DNA from: Sphingomonas sp. BK580
Lineage (GTDB): Bacteria; Pseudomonadota; Alphaproteobacteria; Sphingomonadales; Sphingomonadaceae
Length of the DNA stretch: 64,000 nt
Assembly: GCF_014194975.1 (NCBI RefSeq)
Contig: NZ_JACIAY010000004.1
Location: forward strand, 62,001-126,000
Reading direction: 5' to 3'
Part shown: in pieces, positions 18,058 through 25,063 of the stretch
Numbering within the stretch: the stretch's first letter is position 1
Layout: every line of letters begins with the position of its first letter
The notes under the pieces: model-generated
Told to the model about the DNA's origin: nothing
What the model saw: only the letters and a program-made list of their open reading frames with translations
Databases searched by the model: none
Made by a program: the position numbers and the translations under genes

Positions 18058-18481
18058 GCCGGACTCCCTCGGCCAGCGCTGGGCTGACGCGCAGCGGCGG
18101 CGCCAGCGGGACCGAGAGCGCGCGCACCGCCGCGACGATCTGGTACGAGGCGAAGGGCGAGAGCAGGCACGGCCGCGCGGCCAGATGCGGCGGCGGCGTC
18201 ATCCCGGCCTCGCCGATCAGCAGCAGCGGCACCGCCATATCCTCCAGCGAGTCGAGCAGCGGTAGCGCGGCACCATCCCCCAGCCGCAGGTTGACGATCG
18301 CCGCGGCGGGTCGCTCGCGGAGGTTGGCGAGCAACGCCAGTCCCTCGACCACCGCGCGCACCGGTCCGAGCAGCTGTGCCCCGGCGTCGTGCAGCGCGTG
18401 GCGCAGGTAATCGGCGCGGAAGGGCTCGGCCTCGGCGAGCAGGATCAGCGGCCGCGCGGGCGGGGAAGCGTCCGGAAACAT
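18050..18481 (-). CDS. Degenerate response-regulator receiver protein
   Basis: A 143-residue single-domain protein with the receiver fold pattern of an ILVVEDEP-type start, a central strand, and a final L-x-x-K-P-F position. Key residues are altered: the acidic pocket has E17 and E19 but A18 in place of the Asp, the phosphoacceptor Asp is N64 (AIVNLRLG), and the conserved Lys is S108 (LLSPF). It should therefore not be phosphorylated in the usual way. I chose the ATG at 18481 over an upstream in-frame ATG at 18565 because the receiver fold begins there. It overlaps the cysteine hydrolase gene by 8 bp. Confidence 0.72.
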   Translation of the reverse strand: MFPDASPPARPLILLAEAEPFRADYLRHALHDAGAQLLGPVRAVVEGLALLANLRERPAAAIVNLRLGDGAALPLLDSLEDMAVPLLLIGEAGMTPPPHLAARPCLLSPFASYQIVAAVRALSVPLAPPLRVSPALAEGVRHG

Positions 18482-18611
18482 GCGCGCAACCTGACATGCG
18501 CACCGCGTCCGTGCGTTGATCTGCGTGGGTTCCTGTCGATTTCGCGACATCAGCGCCTTGCGCACCGCGGTGAGCCGCTGTCATCACGGTCGCAGGGACA
18601 GGGGAGAGGGA

Positions 18612-20603
18612 ATGATCCGCACCGCACGCCGGCTCGCTGCCGCCGCGCTGCTGTTCGCCGCACCGGCGCAGGCGATCGACGCCGAGCGGGTCGCGCGCGA
18701 GCGCTACGGCAACGACGCGCCCTGGTACCAGCAGCGCATTCCCCTCTTCGAGTCGGCGGACTCCCGGCTCGACTCGGTCTACTACTACCGCTGGCAGCTG
18801 TACCGCGCGCACCAGCGTGACCTCGGCGAGCGCGGCTACATCTCGACCGAGTTCCTCGACGATGTGCCGTGGCAGCTCGAGCCCTGGGCCAGCCTCAACG
18901 ACGCCACCGGCTTCCACCTCGGCGAGGGGCGCTGGCTGCACGACCGGCGCTACGCCGACGATTATATCGCGCACATGTACACCGGCGGGAACGACCGCCA
19001 CTTCACCGATTACATGGCCGACGCCGTGTGGCGCCGGTATCTCGTCGACGGCGATCGCGCGGCGGCGACGCGTCATCTCGCGGCGATGCGACGGCTGTAC
19101 GACGCCTGGGACGATCACCGCGACCGGGCCAGGCGGCTCTACTGGGTAGAGCCGCTGCTCGACGCGACCGAGTACACGATCGCCTCGATCGACGCCTCGG
19201 GCGGCACGGACGGGTTCCGCGGCGGCGATGCGTTCCGTCCCTCGATCAACAGCTATATGTTCGCCAACGCGCGCGCCCTGTCGCAGCTGTACGCGCTGGC
19301 GGGCGACCGGACCGCCAGCGCCGACTTCGCCGCGCGCGCCGCGACGATCAAGGCGTTGGTGCAGCGTGACCTGTGGAGCCCCACGCTCGGCCACTTCGTC
19401 GACCGCTACAAGGTCAGCAATCGCTACGTCCGCTACTGGGCGCCGGTCCGCGGGCGCGAACTGGTCGGCTACGTGCCGTGGACGTTCGACCTACCCGACG
19501 ACAGTGCGCGCTTCGCCGCCGCCTGGCGCCACGTCCTGTCACCCGACGAGCTCGGCGGCGCCGCGGGACCGCGCACCGTCGAGCCGAGCTACGCTCATTA
19601 TATGCGCCAGTATCGCTACGAGGGGAACGCGCCCGAGTGTCAGTGGAACGGGCCGAGCTGGCCGTTCCAGACGACGCAGCTGCTGCTCGGCATGGCCAAC
19701 CTGCTCGACCATTACGACCAGACGGTGGTGACCCGCTCGGACTATCTGCGGCTCCTCCGGCAATATGCCGCGCTGCACTACCAGGGTGACCGGCTCGACC
19801 TGGAGGAGGACTATCATCCCGACACCGGGCGGCCGATCGTCGGGCTCGCGCGCAGCCATCATTATTTCCACTCGGGCTTCGTCGACCTCGTGCTCGGCGG
19901 TCTGGTCGGGATCCGTGCGCAGGCGGACGACACGGTCGTCGTCAACCCGCTGCTGCCCGCCGTCGGCGACCCGCAGGCGCTTGCCTGGTTCCGCGCGCAG
20001 GACGTGCCCTACCACGGCCACCGCCTGAGCGTGACGTGGGACGTCGACGGGCGCCACTACGGCGAGCGCGGGTTGACGGTGGAGCTCGACGGCCGCCGCG
20101 TGGCGCATCGCGCCTCGGCCGGACGGCTGACGGTGGCGGTATCGCGCGCCGCGCCCGCGCCGGTCGCGCGCCCGATCGACCGAGCGGTTCAGCTCGTCCG
20201 AGGGCAGTTCCCCAGGCCCTCGGCGTCGAGCGGCACCGCGGCGGAGAACCTCCACGACGCGGTCGACGGGCGCGTGTGGTTCTTCCCCGAACTGCCCAAC
20301 GGCTGGTCCTCCGACGGCGGCGGCGCGCAGTGGTTCGCGGTCGATCTCGGTCGGCCGACCCGACTCGAGCGGGCCGAGCTCGCCTTCTTCGCCGACGGTG
20401 CGCAGGTCGCCGCGCCGCGCAGCTACAAGGTGCAGGCCTGGGATGGCGCGCGCTGGCGCGACGTGGCGGTGCGCGGCACCGCGCCGCTGGCGAACGGCAT
20501 CACCCACGCGATATGGCAGCCGCTGACCACCAGCCGCGTCCGCGTGCTGTTCGACGTGCCGGCGGCCCATACGATGCGACTGGCAGAGATCAAATTGTTC
20601 TGA
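18612..20603 (+). CDS. Secreted MGH1-type (alpha/alpha)6 glycosidase with discoidin-like tail
   Basis: A 663-residue exported protein with a signal peptide ending at about residue 20 (APAQA). Residues 30 to about 440 resemble the (alpha/alpha)6-barrel glucosidases of the GH63/GH37 clan (SINSYMFANARALSQLY, WNGPSWPFQTTQLLLGMANL, HHYFHSGFVDLVLGGLVGI). A beta-sandwich (about 445-525) and a C-terminal F5/8 type C-like carbohydrate-binding domain (about 540-663) follow. Such proteins trim alpha-linked glucosides or similar sugars. The ATG at 18612 follows GGGGAGAGGG. It belongs with the GH2 gene 126 bp downstream in the foraging cluster. The substrate is inferred only broadly. Confidence 0.8.
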   Translation: MIRTARRLAAAALLFAAPAQAIDAERVARERYGNDAPWYQQRIPLFESADSRLDSVYYYRWQLYRAHQRDLGERGYISTEFLDDVPWQLEPWASLNDATGFHLGEGRWLHDRRYADDYIAHMYTGGNDRHFTDYMADAVWRRYLVDGDRAAATRHLAAMRRLYDAWDDHRDRARRLYWVEPLLDATEYTIASIDASGGTDGFRGGDAFRPSINSYMFANARALSQLYALAGDRTASADFAARAATIKALVQRDLWSPTLGHFVDRYKVSNRYVRYWAPVRGRELVGYVPWTFDLPDDSARFAAAWRHVLSPDELGGAAGPRTVEPSYAHYMRQYRYEGNAPECQWNGPSWPFQTTQLLLGMANLLDHYDQTVVTRSDYLRLLRQYAALHYQGDRLDLEEDYHPDTGRPIVGLARSHHYFHSGFVDLVLGGLVGIRAQADDTVVVNPLLPAVGDPQALAWFRAQDVPYHGHRLSVTWDVDGRHYGERGLTVELDGRRVAHRASAGRLTVAVSRAAPAPVARPIDRAVQLVRGQFPRPSASSGTAAENLHDAVDGRVWFFPELPNGWSSDGGGAQWFAVDLGRPTRLERAELAFFADGAQVAAPRSYKVQAWDGARWRDVAVRGTAPLANGITHAIWQPLTTSRVRVLFDVPAAHTMRLAEIKLF

Positions 20604-20642
20604 CCGCGTCCCGAGGTTGCGCCGACGCAGGAGCACGGCGCC

Positions 20643-20697
20643 TATAATCTGACAATTCGCTTTCCTTTATCGGATCGCCTGTGCCATCGCTCTGACA
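20643..20697 (+). promoter_or_regulatory. Upstream region of second GH2 gene with two CTGACAA motifs
   Basis: TCTGACAAT at 20648-20656 and TCTGACAAG at 20691-20699 lie 31-80 bp before the GH2 start. They match the right half of the palindrome at 5253-5267. They could be half-operators for a GntR-type repressor, or simply -35 elements. No clear -10 is seen after the second. Confidence 0.3.
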
Positions 20698-20729
20698 AGA
20701 CGGGCGGAACGCCCTGCAGGGAGAGAGAC

Positions 20730-22703
20730 ATGAGCAAGCTGGCCATCATCGTCGCGGCGCTCGCTGGCGCGGCGACCTGCCCGCTGGCGGCGGCACAGAC
20801 CGCTCCCGCCGCACCCGCGGGCAAGGTCTACACCAGCGATCTCGTCACGCGCTGGGGCCGCGCCGTCACCCCGGACAACGCCTGGCGCAGCTATCCGCGC
20901 CCGCAGATGAAGCGCGCCAAATGGCTCAACCTCAACGGACAGTGGGACTATGCGGTTCGCCCCAAGGCGGCGCCGCAGCCGGCGAAGATGGACGGCAAGA
21001 TCCTCGTCCCGTTCGCGGTCGAGTCGCGCCTGTCGGGCGTGGCGCGTTCAGTCACGCCCGACGACCGGCTGTGGTACAAACGTCGCTTCGCGGTGCCCGC
21101 CGATTGGCAGGGACAGCGCGTGCTGCTCCACTTCGGCGCGGTCGACTATGAGGCCAGCATCATGGTCAACGGCAGCCTCGTCGGCTCACATCGCGGCGGA
21201 TCGGACGCCTTCAGCCTCGACGTCACCGACTATCTCAAGCCCGGCGACAACGAATTGGTGGTGCAGGTCACCGATCCGACCTCGACCGGCGCGCAGCCGC
21301 GCGGCAAGCAGGTGCTCAAGCCCAACAGCATCTGGTACACGCCCGTCACCGGCATCTGGCAGACCGTGTGGCTCGAGCCCGTGCCCGCGCTCCACGTCGA
21401 GGACATGAAGATCACCCCCGACATCGACCGCGGCACGCTCTCGGTCGACGTCGCGCTCAACCATAGCGCCGCGGACGATGACGCGGTGCGGATCACCGCC
21501 TCGCAGAAGGGCCGCACGGTGGCGTCCGCGTTGGTGCGCGGCAATCGCCCCGCCACGCTGGCGATCCCCGACGCGCATCTGTGGTCGCCCGACGATCCGT
21601 TCCTCTACGATCTCAAGGTCGAGCTGGTGAAGGTGCGCAGCCCGTACACCGGGCCAGACAACAGCCCGCATCGCCAGCGCGGTGACTCGATCCTCACCGC
21701 GCAGGAGGCGGCGCTCTATCGCAGCGCGGCGGTGCAGGGCGGCGCGCGCGACACGGTCGACGGCTATTTCGCGATGCGCAAGAGCTCGATCGGTGCGGGC
21801 GCCCTACCTGGCCAGCCGGTGATGATGCTCAACAACAGGCCGCTCTTCCAGAACGGCACGCTCGACCAGGGCTGGTGGCCCGACGGGCTGCTCACACCGC
21901 CATCGGAGGAGGCGATCCGGTTCGAGATCGACTATCTCAAGAAGTCGGGCTTCAACATGCTGCGCAAGCACATCAAGGTCGAGCCGGCGCAATATTACTA
22001 CGAGGCCGATCGGATGGGCATCCTGATCTGGCAGGACATGCCCTCGGGCGAGGAAGACGAGAGCCTCGATCAGTTCGTCCGCCCCTCGTCGCAGGGCGAG
22101 GCGCTGATGCCGCAGGAGACCACCGACGCGTTCGAATATGAGCTCACGCGGATGATCAGCGACCTGCGCAACCATCCCTCGATCGTGACCTGGGTGGTCA
22201 ACAACGAGGGCTGGGGACAGTATGCCTCGACGCGGCTCGCCAAGATGGTCCACGAGCTCGATCCCAGCCGGCTCGTCAACAAGGTATCGGGCTGGCTCGA
22301 CACCGGCGACGCGGGCTCCGACCTGTACGACATCCACACCTACGAGGACGTGCCCAAGGCGCCGACGCACCAGACGCACCGCGCGATCGTCATCGGAGAG
22401 TTCGGTGGCATCGGCCTGCCCGTGCCGGGGCATCTGTGGTTCCCCGCGCGCAACAACTGGGGCTATCAGACCGCGAAGGACAAGGCCGACTATCAGGCGC
22501 GCTACCAGCGCAAGTACGACGAGGTGATCCGCCAGGCGCGCGAGCTCGGGCTGAGCGCGGCGGTCTACACCCAGACCACCGACGTCGAAGGCGAGATCAA
22601 CGGCCTGCTCACCTACGATCGCGCCGAGAGCAAGCTGCCGCCGGCCACGTTCGCGCGCATTCACGCGCCGCTGCACGACGCCGCGCCGGGATCGGGGAAA
22701 TAG
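20730..22703 (+). CDS. Secreted GH2 glycosidase (beta-galactosidase/beta-glucuronidase-like)
   Basis: A 657-residue exported GH2 enzyme with a signal peptide (1 to about 23, cleavage after PLAAA), a jelly-roll sugar-binding domain, an Ig-like domain and a TIM barrel. The acid/base is E493 in WVVNNEGWGQY and the nucleophile E557 in IGEFGGIGLP. It is shorter than LacZ and lacks the C-terminal small-chain domain, so its specificity should differ from the enzyme at 5309-8542. The region LRKHIKVEPAQYYYEADRMGILIWQDMP is typical of GH2 enzymes acting on plant or surface glycans. The ATG at 20730 follows AGGGAGAG. Confidence 0.9.
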   Translation: MSKLAIIVAALAGAATCPLAAAQTAPAAPAGKVYTSDLVTRWGRAVTPDNAWRSYPRPQMKRAKWLNLNGQWDYAVRPKAAPQPAKMDGKILVPFAVESRLSGVARSVTPDDRLWYKRRFAVPADWQGQRVLLHFGAVDYEASIMVNGSLVGSHRGGSDAFSLDVTDYLKPGDNELVVQVTDPTSTGAQPRGKQVLKPNSIWYTPVTGIWQTVWLEPVPALHVEDMKITPDIDRGTLSVDVALNHSAADDDAVRITASQKGRTVASALVRGNRPATLAIPDAHLWSPDDPFLYDLKVELVKVRSPYTGPDNSPHRQRGDSILTAQEAALYRSAAVQGGARDTVDGYFAMRKSSIGAGALPGQPVMMLNNRPLFQNGTLDQGWWPDGLLTPPSEEAIRFEIDYLKKSGFNMLRKHIKVEPAQYYYEADRMGILIWQDMPSGEEDESLDQFVRPSSQGEALMPQETTDAFEYELTRMISDLRNHPSIVTWVVNNEGWGQYASTRLAKMVHELDPSRLVNKVSGWLDTGDAGSDLYDIHTYEDVPKAPTHQTHRAIVIGEFGGIGLPVPGHLWFPARNNWGYQTAKDKADYQARYQRKYDEVIRQARELGLSAAVYTQTTDVEGEINGLLTYDRAESKLPPATFARIHAPLHDAAPGSGK

Positions 22704-22747
22704 GGCTGAGATCCTTCTCCACGAGGAGAGAGTCTCCGCCGACGGCG

Positions 22748-23017
22748 TCAGCGGCGTCCGCTCTTGCGTAGCAGCGCCGCCCAGCGGCGCCAGCCGGTCG
22801 GGCGGTGGAAGGTGTCGAGCCCGCGGTCGTCGAGCGCGCGGACGAGGTCGCGGGTGAGCGAGCGCAGCTGGCGTTCGTTCACCACCAGGCTGACCCGCTC
22901 GTAGTCCTGACGCCGCACGGCCTCGGCCGAGTGCGCCAGCTGGAGCGTCACCACGAAGCCGTGACGCGTGCGGTCACGTTTCCAACCGACCAGGATCGCG
23001 GGCGCATCGGTCATCAT
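22748..23017 (-). CDS. Small hypothetical protein
   Basis: An 89-residue protein from the first of two adjacent ATGs at 23017, preceded by GGGGGTGAG. It begins MMTDAPAILVGWKRDRTR and has a mixed beta/alpha pattern with the central segment VTLQLAHSAEAVRRQDYERVSLVVNERQLRSLTRDLVRAL. The frame is open upstream to 23419, but that part reads as arginine-rich noise. I do not recognise the family. It is convergent with the GH2 gene and divergent from the PilZ gene. Confidence 0.6.
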   Translation of the reverse strand: MMTDAPAILVGWKRDRTRHGFVVTLQLAHSAEAVRRQDYERVSLVVNERQLRSLTRDLVRALDDRGLDTFHRPTGWRRWAALLRKSGRR

Positions 23018-23453
23018 CTCACCCCCGGTGACGCCCCCGAACGGACGCATCCATCGGGCGGGATGCTGGACGCGCCGCTCGCGCGAGGCAAGGTGGAAGC
23101 GGCGCGCGCCGCCGCCGCGTCCGACGATCCGGTGGCGTGGACGCCAGCTCCGGTCGATCGGGCCCGTCGTACGCCTGTGGGAGGTGGCGAGCCGAGGCGA
23201 ACCGATCCTGCCTCCCCGGCGAGTGGATCGTGGCGGGCGCCGCGCCGAGGCGTGACACTGACACGTGACCTGTGCAGCAGCGCGGGCTATAACGTTGGCG
23301 GCGGTCGTGACCGGACCATCGGTCAGGAACGTGACACGGGGCGGGGGCCGTAGCTGACGCCGCGACTGACGTTCGGTCGCGACAGCGTCGGATCCTTGAT
23401 GGGCGGGCAGGATGACCAATCACGCGACGCACTGGCGCACGACGGAGGACAGG
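23018..23453. other. Intergenic region before PilZ gene
   Basis: No convincing gene lies in this 436-bp stretch; open frames here are arginine-rich shadows. Four direct copies of CGTGAC occur at 23251, 23264, 23306 and 23330, which could be regulatory or chance. An alternative in-frame ATG for the PilZ protein lies at 23412. Confidence 0.4.
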
Positions 23454-24056
23454 ATGACCCAGGGGGCCGATCAGGTGCCGTCGCGCGAAGGCGAGGAGCA
23501 GCGCGCCGCACCGCGCGAACGCACGCTCTACGCGCTCGGTCGCCTCATCGTCGCGGGGCAGCAGCACGTCTGCACCGTGCGCAACCTCGGGCCGGGCGGC
23601 GCCGGGATCGAGCTGGACACCCCGCCCGCGCTCGGCACCGCGGTCACGATCGAGACGCGCGGGCTGATCGCGCGCGCCGCCACGGTGCGATGGGTGCGCG
23701 AGCCGATGGTGGGGCTCACCTTCGACGAGCCGCTCGGCGACGAGACGCTGCGCGCGGTCGCCGCCACGCCGCGAAGCCCGCGCTTCGGCTACGACGGTCC
23801 GGTCGAGCTCGTCAGCGGCGCGCGGCTCACCGAGCATCGTGCGATCGATCTGGGGCTCGGCGGCGTGCGCATCGCCGGTGCGCCGCCGCCCGATGCCGGC
23901 AGCGCGATCGAGGTGGTGATCGACGCCGAACTGGTGGTGCGCGGCAAGCTCGCCTGGACCGGTGAAGGGGCCTTCGCGATCGAGTTCGCCGCGCCGCTCA
24001 GCGTTCGGCAGCTCGCCGGCGCGATCGCGCGGCTCGAGGCGACGCTCGACCGCTGA
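23454..24056 (+). CDS. Tandem PilZ-domain protein
   Basis: A 200-residue cytoplasmic protein with two PilZ-like modules. The first (about 20-110) has an N-terminal arginine-rich stretch (PRERTLYALGR) and NLGPGGAGIEL, a variant of the D/NxSxxG motif. The second (about 115-195) has DLGLGGVRI. Both carry Gly where the canonical Ser sits, so c-di-GMP binding may be weakened. PilZ proteins couple c-di-GMP to motility or exopolysaccharide. The ATG at 23454 follows GGAGGACAGG and is preferred over the ATG at 23412. Confidence 0.8.
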   Translation: MTQGADQVPSREGEEQRAAPRERTLYALGRLIVAGQQHVCTVRNLGPGGAGIELDTPPALGTAVTIETRGLIARAATVRWVREPMVGLTFDEPLGDETLRAVAATPRSPRFGYDGPVELVSGARLTEHRAIDLGLGGVRIAGAPPPDAGSAIEVVIDAELVVRGKLAWTGEGAFAIEFAAPLSVRQLAGAIARLEATLDR

Positions 24057-24130
24057 GCGGCGCGCCGACCCGCGCGAATCGCCACGTCGGGTCGAAGGGC
24101 GCGGCGCTCGCCCGGCACCGCGCCCGGGTC

Positions 24131-25063
24131 TCAGTCCGCCAGCGGCGCGACGTCGACGCTGACGTCCATCGCCTGCGCGCCCGAGCCGAGCACGACGCCG
24201 TCCACCGGCGCGATCTCGGCGTAGTCGCGCCCGATCGCGACCACGACATGGTCGCTCGCCATCCAGATGCCGTTGGTGGGATCGAGCCCGATCCAGCCGC
24301 GCGCGGGGCCGCACCACAGCAACACCCAGGCGTGCGTGGCGTCGGCGCCGACCAGCCGCTCCTGCCCGGGCGGGGGCAGCGTGCGGATGTAGCCCGAGGC
24401 ATAGGCCGCGGGCAGACCGGCGGCGCGCAGTCCGGTGATCATCACCTGCGCGAAATCCTGGCACACGCCGCGGCGCTGGCGGAACGCCTCGTGCGGGGGC
24501 GTGTCGACCAAGGTGGCGGCGGGATCGAAGACGAAGTCGCGCTGGATCCGCCGCGCCAGCGCGATCCCGGCCTCCAGCGCGTTGCGCCCGGGTGCGAGAT
24601 CGGCGCGGCAATAATCCGCGATGGCGGGATCGAGCGGGATCAGCGGCGAGGGGAAGAGATAGGCCGCCGGCCCGGCCGCGGAGAGGTCGTTCGAGGCGCG
24701 CGCCAGCGCCGCCACCTCGGCGAGCGACGGGTCGTCCGCCTGCGGCACGGGCACGGTGCGATCGATCGTCACGCGCGCGCGGCTCTCGATCGTCAGCGAG
24801 CGCACCGGCTCCTCGATCACCAGCCGCGCGACATGCGCCAGCCCCGCCTCGGCGCGCGCCGGCTGGACACGCCCGGCCGGCGCGACCGTCAGCGCGTAGG
24901 ATTCGACCCGCTGCCCCGGCCAGTCGATCGGGCGCAGCCGCAGGTTGCAGCGCGCGAACTTGACCGCGTTGCCATAGTCGAAGCGGGTGACGTGGACGAT
25001 GTCGTAGCGCATGGCGTGTCCCGCGTCGGCGGCGAGCGGCGCGGGCGCGAGCACGTCGCTCAT
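24131..25063 (-). CDS. Transglutaminase-like cysteine peptidase
   Basis: A 310-residue protein with the transglutaminase-like fold. The N-terminal beta region (YDIVHVTRFDYGNAVKFARCNLRLRP) is the usual bacterial extension. The catalytic triad is C201 (RRGVCQDFAQVM), H244 (DATHAWVLLW) and D261 (LDPTNG). The ATG at 25063 overlaps the stop of the ATP-grasp/alpha-E gene (ATGA), which supports it over the ATG at 25012. This gene set is widespread and was predicted from comparative genomics to make and cleave peptide linkages. Here this protein would be the peptidase or transamidase partner. It has no signal peptide, so it should act in the cytoplasm. Confidence 0.88.
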   Translation of the reverse strand: MSDVLAPAPLAADAGHAMRYDIVHVTRFDYGNAVKFARCNLRLRPIDWPGQRVESYALTVAPAGRVQPARAEAGLAHVARLVIEEPVRSLTIESRARVTIDRTVPVPQADDPSLAEVAALARASNDLSAAGPAAYLFPSPLIPLDPAIADYCRADLAPGRNALEAGIALARRIQRDFVFDPAATLVDTPPHEAFRQRRGVCQDFAQVMITGLRAAGLPAAYASGYIRTLPPPGQERLVGADATHAWVLLWCGPARGWIGLDPTNGIWMASDHVVVAIGRDYAEIAPVDGVVLGSGAQAMDVSVDVAPLAD

